DNA from: Xiphydria camelus
Taxonomy: Eukaryota; Arthropoda; Insecta; Hymenoptera; Xiphydriidae
Assembly: GCA_963678675.1 (NCBI GenBank)
Contig: OY783195.1
Coordinates: forward strand, 4,722,001 to 4,786,000
Direction: 5' to 3'
Length of the DNA stretch: 64,000 bases
Below, in pieces: positions 33,823-44,656 of this stretch (within the stretch, counting starts at the first letter, position 1; each line of letters opens with the position of its first letter). The notes under the pieces were generated by a model. It ran no database searches. It worked only from the letters and a program-made list of their open reading frames with translations, and was not told where the DNA came from. A program made the translations under genes and the position numbers.

Positions 33823-36727
33823 CGGACGACCAATTAAATGTATAGTTTTATTTGAACAAATATTTAGTCGAAACCGTCAAGTATTTAGTTACTTCAACTA
33901 AATTTTAGCTAATTCAACTACACGTTTGTCGAGATAACTATATATTTAGTTGGCTGCTTGTGACCTGAAAATTTAGTCACATCAAGCGATTTTTTTCGCA
34001 GTCTAACGTTATTTGCGCGAGGAATGCGAGTCTGGAGAAAATGCATGGCATTCGTTGCGGCGATTACGCGCTATCCCGTACGTGACTGGTCGTTGAAGGA
34101 AGAAAACTCGTTCCCGAATAAAAGCGCTGCAGGATCGCTATACCTGCTGGCGCGGTAACCGATGTACCGCGAACCACGCACCATCAGCGTGTCGCGATTA
34201 TCCGTCGCACCTTTGCACTCGCACGTACGCCGATACGCGCGAAACGACGGGGGGTGGTTTCGCCGTTGCACGAAATATTTCGAAGAAAATTTAGCGGGTT
34301 CGACATTGCTTTCATCTTCGCTCGCAATTACCTTCGATCCGCGGTAACGAGAGAAATCTTTTGCCTCGTCACGATCGTCGCTTTCCCTCCCCTCTTTTGC
34401 ACTTCATTTTACGATCGTCGGGTGTAACGAACCGGAAGGTTACGCGGCCGTAAAGGCGAGAAATTTTGAATAATCTTTTATAACTTCTTCGTGGCTTAAC
34501 CGTGAAACGGCATGGGAATGTGAAACCTGTTGGGCTCGTCGATGCACCGCGGGCTGCATCCCGGCGGGGCGATAAACCATTGTACCTTTGCGCTTACACG
34601 ATCGTCAGCCGCCAACAGGTAGGCGGCGGAGCTCGATTCTATTGAAAATATTTCAAAGAAAATAGATCCTATCGCGGGGCTAACGAGAGAAATCTTCCGT
34701 TCCTCGGCGAACCGGTTTTATGATTTACGTTCTTTCGAAAGTCGTCGATACCAGGTTTCACAGTGTGTTCCTCCTGTTCTTTTTTTATTCCCCTATTCTT
34801 GTAAGTTTGCCCCTTTTTTCCTCTATAACTCAATATTTTTCATCTAAAACCACCTGTTATTCAGTTTCTCAGTGAGTTTATCTTTTAATCGCGTTTCGAA
34901 TCACGTGGAAAGGGTCAAAATTGTCAATTTCTTTTTCTTTATAAAATGTTATTTTATCTACCTGCATTAATACTGAGCTTAATATATATATAAACCTAGT
35001 TGAATTAATGTTCCTTATAGGAAACCAGATTCCCATTTCCTTAAATCAGATTGCGATACTCAAATTTAAGCTACTTCGATATATATGAGGTATAAATTTA
35101 TAGGTTACAAAAAATCCTTCATTCGCTTAATAAGTATTGGTGTTCCATTGTACATCTTAAAAATTGTTTTTCGTTTTAAATCACTGTACGTTTCTAATTT
35201 CTGTGGTAGATCTCCTTTTTTTAATCAAAATTATTCCCTTTTTTTTTGCTCAAATTTCCCCTATTTCCCCTCAAATGAAATAAACAGGGGCTGTAAAACA
35301 TGCGATACACAGAGTATTGTTGTATCGTTAGAACGACGACGATGACGTTACCGATGTTATTTGAGCAGGTTTATAAAAAGATCGAACGAATGGAAAGATC
35401 GAAAAAGTCGTTTGTCTAAAAAAAACCAATCGATATTAAAGAAACGAATTCAGGGAGCATGCAAGCGAGTGGAAGCCCAAAATCGCGCTGCGTTTTCATC
35501 GTAAATACCTACTTGAACGAATTCCCAGGAGCCGCGAGGGACGACGATTCGGCTCGGTTCTTTCGCGTCTCCGCTCTAGCGCTTCTCTCTTTCCCTCTTT
35601 GTCGAAGTACGCGCGGTCGACTCGCTCTCAACGGGGTCGCAAAGTCGTTAAACTAGCTTTCAGGACTCGAGTTCATCCCCATGCAAAGTGGCGAACGTCG
35701 AGTTGGTCCCGCGAGACTTTTCGTTCTCGAATATAACGTACTTCGATTTTCGGTCACGTTGAACCTCCGTACGGTGGTGTGGCGTTCGGGCGTGGAGGTG
35801 GAAAAGCAGAAAATACGAACTCTCTCTCCGTGTATCCGCGTATAGCGCGAGGTAAACGAGATATCTACGTTGATCGGATCGATTGAATTCCTACGGAGAG
35901 ACGTTGAATAATTTGTAGAAATCTCCATACGTTTCTTCATTTAGCTCTATAGTAGCTGCAGAGGTCGACACGATTTCATCGCAGACCCTGGGGTCATGCG
36001 AGGTTCGCCCCCCCCCCCCCCTCCTCCTTCTTCCTATAATCGATCGACGAGAGCGGCTAAGAATGCGATTCGAAATCACTGGAGGATATCTTCCAGACGG
36101 CGGACCACTTTTCTCCTACTCGGATGTTCATCGCGTGGGGTCACCTATCACGCGTCGTAACGTCTAGTCGACTTTCCTTTTCCGAATCGAAAGGATTCCC
36201 GGGAGAAAGTCGTATAGCGCTACGCGGGCGCCTGACCCCGAGGTCACATGGCTCAACGCCGTTGACACGGCCGGGCGTTTTTACCTCCCGCATGTTTCGC
36301 GTCGTACGTACGCATATGTGGCGGAAGCTACATCGAAGCGCGCCCTGCACACGCGTCCCACTTCCCTCGGACGAGGAAATAACCGATAACTCGGTCCCCG
36401 GCGATATCCCCGATGTTGATGTTTGTTTTCGTTTGATTTTTTTTTTGTTGCGATCGTATATTCCGATGAAGTTCGATGGAGATTTAAATCAATGTTTCCG
36501 TGCTTCGCCGAGTCATATAAATATGTGGAGAGAGTTCCAATGTATATTCAGTCCCCCGAGGTTCAGCTCTCACTACTCTTTTAGATTTTTTTTTATTTAC
36601 GAGGAGTTATTTTTGGACGCGAACGCTGGGTATCATTCACTCGAACTTGTTTCCTGTACAATTTTTTTGTAGTATCGTGCGTATAATGATTCGATATAAT
36701 TTTTATTCATAGGAATTATCACTTTTA
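33823..36727. other. Unique sequence, no gene recognised
   Basis: The stretch 33823-34000 is rich in ATTTAGTT/AACTAAAT and may be decayed MITE. Two loosely similar blocks near 34270-34370 and 34640-34740 share AAATATTTCRAAGAAAAT and TAACGAGAGAAATCTT. An AT-rich patch is at 34900-35300 and a C14 run at 36008-36021. The 182-codon frame at 36124-36672 has no domain. Confidence 0.4.
36008..36021. repeat. C14 homopolymer
   Basis: Fourteen consecutive cytosines. Confidence 0.9.
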
Positions 36728-36961
36728 TACACAGAGAAAAAGAATTAGTTGGATCTACTAAAAATTACTTGCGGGGTCGACAGTAATTATGCATTTAGAT
36801 CGATTGGATCTTTTTTCATATTAATCTGATATTTCTTCCTTGCAATCACACACTATTTCAAATGATTTGATGTTAACAAATTTCATTGATATAAATAAAT
36901 AATTACTTGCGATCCCGCAAGTCATTTTCGGTAGATTGAATTAATTCAGTTTCCCTTTGTA
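36728..36961. mobile_element. TA-flanked foldback MITE, AATTAGTTGG family (copy 2)
   Basis: TA at 36728-36729 and 36960-36961. The left arm reads CACAGAGAAAAAGAATTAGT, then ATCTACTAAAAATTACTTGC. The right arm inverts it, with GCAAGTCATTTTCGGTAGAT and GAATTAATTCAG. Arms are about 70 bases. It is non-coding. Confidence 0.8.
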
Positions 36962-37689
36962 TCCTCTCACTGTGGAGGGAGAAATACTTTCTTCCGTAAG
37001 ACGATTTATATGGGGTATAGGCTTTTGTATACAATAGCTATGAGAGGGTAACTTGGGATGTCTCGTTAGACTCTAATGAGACTCCGCGAGCGGTTGACTG
37101 ACAAAGTCGATAATCCTCGATTATCAAATTAAACACGTAAAAATGAATAAATCGTGAGATACGCCCACGAAAGGTTAATCTAAACCGAATAGCTCATAAA
37201 AGTCAAAGGTCGAGCTCGTTTATTCCGTAGCGTTGACGTCGTTTCTGCTTCCGAGAGACGAGTTATTAAATATTTCATGGAGGGAACTAATAAGGAGTAA
37301 TTTGGCTTAAGCTTCAGGTAATTCGAGCGCTAAATACGCGTATAGGCACGTACGTCTGGATGTGTTGAACGCAATGAGCCGTGCTCGCGCCGTACCAGGT
37401 GCGCGCTGCCGCGCACAACGAGCAGTCGCGCCCCGTTCCGTTCCGTTTGCGTCTCGGGAAAACGAGAGAACGACGCTAATTGCTATACCAAGTCCACACA
37501 GAAGCGTGACGAACGTGGACCGGTAGACTCGGCAGCCTCCCTCGGTCTCGCCGGGGGAGGAATCGTGGGGTTTTTATTACCTGCCGTTCCCATTGTTAGG
37601 GTAGGAAGCGGTAGACGTTCCTCTCCGCCCTTCGGGTCCCTCCTTAAGCCGGCTTCCCACGGCGCGTGCGTCGACCACGGGCTGAGCCT
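36962..37689. other. Unique sequence, no gene recognised
   Basis: Nothing beyond short CpG-rich runs. Confidence 0.4.
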
Positions 37690-38075
37690 GTTATCTCGGA
37701 AACGAAGGGGAATACAAAAGAAAGCTCGAGGACAAAAGTTGTTCAGATTCGAAAACCAAACAACTTTTGTCTTTAAAGGATTTTCATATCTCGCTTCGTT
37801 TCCGAGTTATCCCGGTAATCGAGTCGCCGACGCGCGACTCTCGAGTGTGTACCAACAGCGAGTACACTCGACTATCTCGAAAAGGAAACGAGATACGATG
37901 AAAAGTCAAGGACAAAAGTTGCTCGGATTTTAAAGTCGAGCAACTCTTGTCCCGAAACTTTTCTCGTATCTCCCCCCTCTTTCGAGTTTACCCAATTAAC
38001 TTGGCGACGCGCGACTCTGCGAGTACCTTTCGTTGAGTCAACTGCGAGCTATCTCGAAAGGGAAGCGAGATACGT
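37690..38075. repeat. Tandem array of ~180-base units, each with a hairpin
   Basis: TTATCTCGGAAACG, CTATCTCGAAAAGG and CTATCTCGAAAGGG begin units at about 37691, 37872 and 38048. Each complete unit contains GGACAAAAGTTG and, 20-30 bases later, CAACTYTTGTC, then GAGATA/TATCTC outer pairs and a GCCGACGCGCGACTC tail. Two complete units and a partial third are visible. Confidence 0.8.
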
Positions 38076-38561
38076 GGGAAGCCGACTTTACATCGGCGTG
38101 CTGATGCTGAATTCCATCGGTGCATCCGCACCGTGCCCGAGCCGCAGGGACTAAAGACAAATAGAAAGTCACGAATAGACGCGTCCCTTTGCATAATGTA
38201 AAGGTGCATCGTTTCGGATTATCCGCACTTGAAATTTTCATCCGGAGCCTCTCGCAATCGTTAGCCTTTGATCCTTACCTCAGGAATATAATGAGACTCG
38301 TATATCCGTTGGTCGTGTGTATGGAGAGTCGGGGTATACATAGATGTGCACCTATGCGCACCCACGTCTCCATATGTCGATCCGTACCACACATATGTAC
38401 GTACATACAGGCGTACGTGTTGGAACAAAGGTCTGGCTATATATGTACGTATCCGAGTCACTGGAGTTACGGGAGAAGAGAATCCGCGCTATCGAACTGC
38501 TCGCTTAACTAGTTTAACTCTCTTATCGAGGTTTCGTGTCAGGCGGTGTGCTATATACCGT
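38076..38561. other. Unique sequence, no gene recognised
   Basis: Contains ACGTACGTA-rich patches at about 38390-38450. No gene recognised. Confidence 0.4.
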
Positions 38562-38979
38562 CACGGACCCAGTTTTCGATCAGCTAAGGTTTTTACGGCA
38601 TTCTTTTTACTATACAAGCATAATAGATTAATAAATTAAAAACTTTTTGTTTTGTAATTGACAAATCAATTATTTCAGTTGAACTTGGCACAAAGAAATA
38701 AACGAAAATCTTGAAAATTAAATAATTAATTACGTGTTTGTGAAAACATACGAGATGGAGCAGTTTTCGATCATGCGTGAACCCAATTTTCGATCAGGGA
38801 TTCTGATATACGTACAAAGTTAAACAGAATTATTGAAATAGGCAATTTTTGTAACTTATTTATTAAAGTTATCAATTGACATTCATGTTCGAATAATAAT
38901 GTCATATATAATCTATGCAAGTAACAAACAATAATTATGTAAACAATTAAAAAAATTAACTCGTAACGGTTGCCTTTTT

Positions 38980-39294
38980 TTAAACTTCTGAAGTTTTCCG
39001 AACCTTTCTCGCAACTTTTCCTCTTAATTTTCTCTTCTTTTTCTTCTCATCATTCTCTTTTTTAATTCTCTTTTTTTCTAACCTAGCATCTCTCCCGAGC
39101 TGCCTCTTTTCTTCTGCTTTCCGTTTTTTTTTTTTTTTTTTTTTTCGGGAACTTGTCGGTAATACGCTCTCCGCTAAAATAATCTTACTATTCCGAATAC
39201 CAGAAAGTATTTTTAACCTGAAATGTTTGTGGTTAGAAACGTGATAGAAAACTACGGCGAAGTATGAAAACTGGGAGCAGTCATAGATCATCAC
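38980..39294 (-). CDS. Lysine-rich open frame inside the 1.1-kb element
   Basis: This frame has 104 codons. Residues 1-50 are of mixed composition, and the C-terminal half is dominated by Lys, Arg and Glu, following a T22 run on the plus strand. I do not recognise it. It may be the remnant of a transposon gene whose other exons were lost, or a chance frame through an A-rich strand. I do not treat it as functional. Confidence 0.2.
   Translation of the reverse strand: MMIYDCSQFSYFAVVFYHVSNHKHFRLKILSGIRNSKIILAESVLPTSSRKKKKKKKRKAEEKRQLGRDARLEKKRIKKENDEKKKKRKLRGKVARKVRKTSEV
39124..39145. repeat. T22 homopolymer
   Basis: Twenty-two consecutive thymines on the plus strand, within the lysine-rich minus-strand frame. 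Confidence 0.9.
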
Positions 39295-39672
39295 ATTATT
39301 TTACTAAAAAAAATAAGACAAAGTAGATTGCGTTTTATAAATTATTATCGAGTTGAACTTATTACACAATGAAAATACGTAATAATTACCTCATAAGCTC
39401 CGAAACACGAAGGAGACGGAGCTGTTTTCAGTAGCGTCACTTCTAACAGATCGCAGTAAGACTAATAGCAGACGTGCCATCTAGCCAAACACGTTACTAC
39501 TGCAGCATTTATTTTTATTGAAATAAGTATTTTTAAAACTTTCTGAATATGGACAACACATTTCGGAATAGTCGTTTAATTGAATTTTTTCTTCTTCGTG
39601 CGAAATATTTTTACTATAAATTTTTTTAACATAAGCGTTTAAATAGAAAAGTCATCGAAAACTGGGTCTGTG

Positions 39673-40064
39673 TCTGTTCTCACTCGGGAGATCATGTATA
39701 TCGCGTTGTTACTACAGTTACAATACGATCGGAGATATGGCTCTAATTAATTTCTACACGGGTGAAAAGATCAACGAGGGAAACTTTTCTACCGAAGCAG
39801 GGGCATTTAAGTTGTTTCAAAGTACTCGCACACATCTCTCAGGATTAAATCGGCAGGAAATACACCTCGGGTGACGCGGGGACGAAAAAGTTACAAGGCC
39901 GCTCTCGCGTGTCGTGAGTTCCCGCTGCACGGTGATTCCAGGCGGCAGTGGAACCAACCGAACCGAATAATTTCTCCTCGCCCTTTATACGCTAACGATC
40001 ACCTATCATCCGCAATTGCGCCAACTACCCGGAAGTAATTTTCTCTCGCACGTTTCTGTTCCAG
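39673..40064. other. Sequence upstream of the signal-peptide exon
   Basis: It ends in a pyrimidine-rich tract and CCAG, a good acceptor for the exon at 40065, so at least its last part is probably intron. Nothing else is recognised. Confidence 0.5.
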
Positions 40065-40244
40065 GAGTGCTAGGAGCCGCTATGGCGAACCGTGTACGTT
40101 ACAGTTAATCGGAGGAAATACCCCGCAGGATCGTTCCCCCTTTCAGGATGAGTGCGCCGTTACGGATTCTGGCGTTAGTCGCACTGGTCTCGTACAACGC
40201 TGCCTGGCCCCAAGAGCCCGTGCCTCGGATACACGTCAAACACC
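40065..40244 (+). CDS. First coding exon of a secreted or membrane host protein (5'UTR plus signal peptide)
   Basis: A strong acceptor (TTCTGTTCCAG) opens the exon and GTGAGTAA closes it at 40245. The ATG at 40148 starts 32 codons plus one base (phase 1). The N-terminus is a typical signal peptide: MSAPLRILALVALVSYNAAW, then a mature start of PQEPVPRIHVKH. No other window sequence continues this reading frame, so the next exon must lie downstream of the window or have been missed. The PRIHVKH start after the signal loosely recalls insect class-1 semaphorins (a PKMYVQF-like start), but this is a weak guess. An upstream untranslated exon is implied by the acceptor. This is the only convincing host gene segment seen, and the following 24 kb would be its first coding intron. 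Confidence 0.65.
40082..40108 (+). promoter_or_regulatory. Upstream ORF in the 5'UTR of the signal-peptide exon
   Basis: ATG at 40082 opens an eight-codon frame (MANRVRYS) ending in TAA, 39 bases before the main ATG. Short upstream ORFs of this kind often lower translation of the main frame. No further evidence is available. Confidence 0.45.
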
Positions 40245-40658
40245 GTGAGTAACTGCCTCAACGTTTTCTATCATTTTCTACGTGAAACGATATACAGAAA
40301 TCCGAAACCTTCTATTGAAATTGAATTTAACCGACTATGATACTTTTATTAGAAAATTGAATCGCCATAAATTTTATAAATATGAATGTCAAATATAAAT
40401 TGTATATCTATGCATCATATAGGTATGAATTGGAATTCTTTCAAAGCGAACATATAATTTATAAATTAATTTTGAAATCAGAAATTTTTTTTTCCAGTTT
40501 CATCTCTTATTTTTTTAATTAATCTAAATTAATTTGTATTCCTTTCGTAGACATTCTTATATTAGACGATTCAATTCTCTGGAACTTTATTTATTATACA
40601 ATTATGTTTACGTAATGAATCGATCGATATCGAATACTCTTTGCTTTAACATTCGCTA
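40245..40658. other. Start of the large intron
   Basis: AT-rich sequence following the GTGAGT donor. No gene recognised. Confidence 0.5.
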
Positions 40659-40794
40659 TTAACCTTTTAAGTCCGGGGAAATTTAAGTTAAAATCGACTT
40701 TATTTTAGACATGAAGTTTATAAATAAAATCCATAAATTTTCTATTTGGAGGCCCCGACCGATTTATCGACCACCCCCGGTCTCTAAAGGTTAA
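40659..40794. mobile_element. 128-base TTAA-flanked MITE
   Basis: TTAA at 40659-40662 and 40791-40794 brackets CCTTTTAAGTCCGGGG and the inverse CCCCCGGTCTCTAAAGG. A second pair, CCCCGACC/GGTCGGGG-like, lies in the middle. It is the smallest TTAA element here. Confidence 0.75.
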
Positions 40795-41215
40795 TACGGT
40801 AATTTAAGGGAAATCGTACCTAGCTAGATTTTCTGATAATTAAGTTTAGCAGACTGCATCAATTTTTAATCATCCCCAAGTACGTTCCTCATTCGTCGCT
40901 TTACCGAAGCTTTACGAATTCGCAGTTGCTCTCGGTCGCACATCTAAATCCTTTGGAAATCGCTTCCACTTTGACCCGGTCCGTCGTATAAATATTGACG
41001 CTGTTTCGAGCGGAGCACGCCTTCGGTAAATTTCGTGAAATATTCAATTAACGCGGATCTACGATAAAGCGACAGCTTGTCTCGTGATTCTCCGCATTTG
41101 ACTATGTATACTGATAAAAAGATAGTTTTCGATCAACCAATAATGATTAAATTGATTCTTCTATGATTGATTAAAATGATCCGCTAACGCAATCGAATGT
41201 TGACGGAAATGTATA
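40795..41215. other. Intron-like sequence, nothing recognised
   Basis: No gene or repeat recognised. Confidence 0.4.
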
Positions 41216-41500
41216 TATTTTTTTTACACAAATCGTTGATATCTCATATTTTTATTGAAATATCGACCTAATAATCATGCTTTTCGTAATCAGCGAGAGA
41301 TTTCGAATTTTGGCAAAAATCAAAATCTCTGGAATCGTGCTCTCGACTATCCTATACGATGTATCTTTTCATGCCAATTCCAGAAATAACAGATTTACTG
41401 AGGAAATATTGAACCAGAAATAACCGATTTATTGAGGAAATATTGAACCAGAAATAACTGATTTCTTCTGGAAATATTGAAGACACTGAGATATCGATTC
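41216..41500. repeat. Decayed copy of the foldback family at 21510
   Basis: Shares AATCRYTGATATC, ATATTTATTTTGAAAYATCGACC, AATCATGCTTTKCGTAATCAGCG-type words with 21836-21905, and TATCCTATA, TTTTCA, CAGATTTA with 21721-21780. Within it, GAGGAAATATTGAACCAGAA is tandemly doubled with a 32-base period at about 41401-41452. Confidence 0.65.
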
Positions 41501-42094
41501 ATCCCGCATCGCCCACAAGTGATGACACGATAATTCAATTACAAGAGATTATTGGCTGAGAAGTACGCGGGCTCGGTGAATAATTTCCCCCACCTTCTCA
41601 TCTAATAACAAGGAAACTGCGGTATCCACTTTATATGCATTGAAAATCCCACTTGAAAATCGTTAAAAATCGTCTTACGTCATTCCTGCAAGCGCCACTT
41701 TATTTATTCAAAGTCAGGCAACGCCTCGCTCATAAGTTTCTACCCTTTCCCTGAATCTCCTCGCGACCCGAGCACAAGCGCTCTTGGAATTGAAAGTGGT
41801 CGCTTGAAAAGAAAAGAGTAGCGAGAACAACGCGCGCCGCGCTCGTCTCCAATTTATTTCACTTTGCGCGCGTTCTCGGATGAAGCGGCGGAACGCGTCG
41901 GGGGTGAGCCCAACACCTTCTTTCGCGCCGGAGGGATGAGGAGAGGGGGTGGGAGGGGTTGAAGAATATAAATGTCACCCCTAAGGTCGAGAGTTCCGCG
42001 GAATCTCGAGGAAGCCGAGTCTACACGGGGTGTGACGCCTATGAGACTCCACGTACCTATCGCTCTGCATTTTCTAGCGATAATCTTTTCAACG
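41501..42094. other. Intron-like CpG-rich sequence, nothing recognised
   Basis: A purine-rich AGGAGAGGGGGTGGGAGGGG stretch is at about 41938-41957. No gene recognised. Confidence 0.4.
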
Positions 42095-42545
42095 TAGGGC
42101 AGAGTAGGCGAATTGTGCGCACTTAAGGCAAGTACATAGCCGTGGAGTGATTGTTGGAGTTGGAATCAATACAAGCATGCCAATAGAAGCTCCAAATATT
42201 CTTTCATCATTATGCGTCCCCATATTGAACAATTTTTTCATAATGTATTTTGCGGAGAGGAAAAAAATGCAAAAACGAAAGATCTCTCGTCTGTCGGGTA
42301 ATTGTGCGCAAAACGAAAAACATGGTAAATAACAGAGTGAAATGAATTTTGTATGGAATATTAATACGGAAACGAGAAAATGTATTCAGCGAATATGTTT
42401 GTCTCATCGAAAATTAGTAACAAAATTAGGAAAATTACATTCTCAAGCAACAATAACAGATATAGATAATTGAATAATCAGCTCAAAAAAAAAATCAGTC
42501 AACCATCCTATTACCCACTGCGCACAATCACCGAATTTTCCCCTA
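42095..42545. mobile_element. TA-flanked element with GGG ends and ATTGTGCGCA boxes
   Basis: TA at 42095-42096 and 42544-42545. The left end is GGGCAGAGTAGGCGAATTG, then TGCGCA. The right end inverts to GGGGAAAATTCGGTGATTG, then TGCGCA. A third ATTGTGCGCA box lies at about 42300. The interior is non-coding. Confidence 0.65.
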
Positions 42546-43732
42546 TATATACCTCGTTCGATACAGACTTCCGATAACGCGTCAATTCCAAGATCCGCGC
42601 TCCCACGTCTCACCGCGAAGTTCCCAGCTCTCTTCGAGTGGCACCGCAGCGCGGCACTGCAGCCGGCTGCAGCCGCAGTACTTATGCCAAATATGCTGAT
42701 TATGCCATACCGCGCGCTATGTATATGCTAATGCCAGTCTCGCGCTCGCAATCCGCCAAGTTCGGCGTTTCGTACGCGCCCACGGGCGCTTGATATCTCG
42801 CGTCGCGGCGTCGAGTGGTGAAGATACGGGCCAATGCGACGGGTTAACGCAAGCCAGCGTTTACAGCGCGGCGACGAGGTGAAGCCTTACGCCGGCGGCG
42901 TCGACTTGGAAGTACAACCGGTAAGCTCGTTACATGCAGTGAAAGACGGAGAAATTTGTATACCGGCTCGTTTCTGTGCGCGCGTCGCGATGCAGCGGAC
43001 GTAGCGGGTTTCCGGCGCAGGGGTTGAAATGTTCAATTACTTCGGGGGCTCGGTTACGAGCGATGGGGAGCGGTTCGAATGAGATTTCTACAAGTTTTTT
43101 TCGCTGACGATCTCGCAGCAATTTTCAAAGGCGATGTAGAAACTCTTTAAAACACTTGAATGCGAAATACAACGACCCGTTGTCTGCGGGTGATAAGGGG
43201 CAATTGTGGATCCCACTCGCGTTTCTACCGCAACGTTATACCGGTTGATCGGGCGACGTCGCAGTCGCGCTTTTCGCCGGATCAATCGTCATCGGCGAAT
43301 CGTGCTTTCGGCGTTACGCACCGTCGGAGAACTTTGAAAAGTGGCCTCAAAAAGAGCCACTCGCTGCGTGCCCGTAAAAAAGTGCATCGCAATCGGGTCC
43401 AAATGAAAACGCCAGACGTGTATAACTGCATTGGCCGCGCACTGCAACGGGCGACGCGACGTCAAAAGATCCCGCGGAATGCTCGCTGCTCGTTTCCCCG
43501 TGACTCTGGCTTTATCGCGAGATACGTGCAGTATGTAATTGTAAATGGAGGTCCTTTGTATTCTATGCCTCCTCTCCTCGTTCCGCTGCTTTCTTAACCC
43601 AACTATGCATCGCGCCCCTTTCCCCTTTGACCGGATTATTCCGCGTTAATCGCGTTACGTCCTTAATCTCGTCGCGGATTTAGATTTTTCCGTTTCGCGC
43701 CGCTCTCGTTGTTTACATGTGCGGATTAACTG
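42546..43732. other. CpG-rich sequence, no gene recognised
   Basis: GCAGCCGGCTGCAGCCGCAG near 42658 is a local GC-rich palindrome. Frames up to 145 codons have no domains. Confidence 0.4.
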
Positions 43733-43793
43733 TACAGGGTTACTGCAAAGGAATCATCGGGTTTTAAAAATATGTATTTCAGAAAGTATTACA

Positions 43794-43929
43794 AAATTCT
43801 TAAGATAATGCTTCCGTTGCCTGTAGTAGTTAAACACTTATTTAATTTAACTTTCAATAGGTAATAATCAGGCGAAACAACAACAATAATCAATTGAAAG
43901 TTAAATTAAATTAATTAGAAAGTATTACA
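43794..43929. repeat. 136-base insertion in the left arm of the mariner element
   Basis: AGAAAGTATTACA occurs at 43781-43793 and again at 43917-43929, while the right arm has it once. The extra DNA contains the palindromic pair TAATTTAACTTTCAAT (43843-43858) and ATTGAAAGTTAAATTA (43893-43908). This suggests a small foldback inserted with a direct duplication. Confidence 0.65.
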
Positions 43930-44039
43930 GATATAACGGTAAATGACGTGTCAATGGAAAGGGAAAATATTCAAGTGTTTGAGCATATCATTACAAATGT
44001 TCCATATGGGCAATAATGAGGTTCGTTGATATCTAAACG

Positions 44040-44544
44040 AGGAACTCCCTCACCGTTGGATTGGCCGATGTGCTGAACAAGATTTGATATTGCTCGCGTG
44101 GCCTTTCAGTTCTCCCGACTTTACACCGTGCGATTTTTTTTCCTTGGTGGTGCATTAAAGATAAGGCTTACGTACCACCATTGCCAAAAAACACCGGATG
44201 AACTCCGAGAACGCATTACGACTGCTGTTAAAAGTATCGATCGACATACATTGCAGTGTGTATGGACCGAACTCTACACTGAGAAAAAAACAAGAATAAA
44301 AATTATTCTGTTAGAAGGATAATCTGAGTACGAAAGGTAAAATAGATAAAAAATTATCTTAAAGAAGGTTAAATTTTAAACCCTGGAAGGATAATTTTTG
44401 ATCTATTTCACCTTTCGTACTCAGATTATCCTTCTAACAGAATAATTTTTAATCTTTTTTTTTCTCAGTGTACTATCGCTTGGACGTACATATGTCGTGT
44501 GACGCGAGGAGCCCACATCGAACATTTGTAATGATATGCTCAGA
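44040..44544 (+). pseudogene. C-terminal remnant of a Tc1/mariner-family transposase
   Basis: In shifting frames the segment reads like the end of a mariner-type transposase: a degraded PRSPDFTPCDFF-type block with FFLGG, then a PPLPKTPDELRERI-like stretch, IDRHTLQCVWTELY, and after the inserted palindrome YRLDV and a frameshifted CRVTRGAHIEHL ending in TAA. The final D of the SPD..PCDF block is the expected third catalytic acid. The N-terminal two-thirds are missing. Frameshifts and an early stop make it dead. The family match is from memory and strong in pattern. Confidence 0.75.
44275..44472. mobile_element. 194-base near-perfect palindromic MITE inserted in the transposase remnant
   Basis: TA at 44275-44276 and 44471-44472. 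The ends read CACTGAGAAAAAAA and TTTTTTCTCAGTG. The arms pair over nearly the whole length, through GTTAGAAGGATAATCTGAGT and its inverse. Taking out the element plus one TA rejoins a codon series reading ELYYRLDV, which proves insertion at a TA. Confidence 0.9.
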
Positions 44545-44656
44545 AACCCGAATATTTCCCCTTTCCATTAACATGCCATTTACTATTATATCTGTAATAC
44601 TTTCTGAAATATATATTTTTCAAACCCCCCGATGATTCTTTTGCACTAACCATGTA

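Larger units (their letters stand above)
38562..39672. mobile_element. 1.1-kb DNA element with CACRGACCCAGTTTTCGAT ends
   Basis: The left end CACGGACCCAGTTTTCGAT is matched by the inverse ATCGAAAACTGGGTCTGTG at 39654-39672. TTTTCGATCA recurs at about 38576, 38763 and 38790, possibly as internal binding sites. The only notable frame is lysine-rich on the minus strand. The short copy at 30813-31008 derives from its left part. Superfamily is not recognised. Confidence 0.75.
43733..44656. mobile_element. Decayed Tc1/mariner-type element with long inverted repeats
   Basis: TA lies at 43733-43734 and 44655-44656. The left end CAGGGTTACTGCAAAGGAAT matches the inverse of the right end, CATGGTTAGTGCAAAAGAAT. 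Pairing runs on through AGAAAGTATTAC, GGAAAGGGRAAATATTC and GAGCATATCATTACAAATGTTC, giving arms of about 190 bases excluding a 136-base insertion on the left. The coding remnant lies between the arms. Confidence 0.85.
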
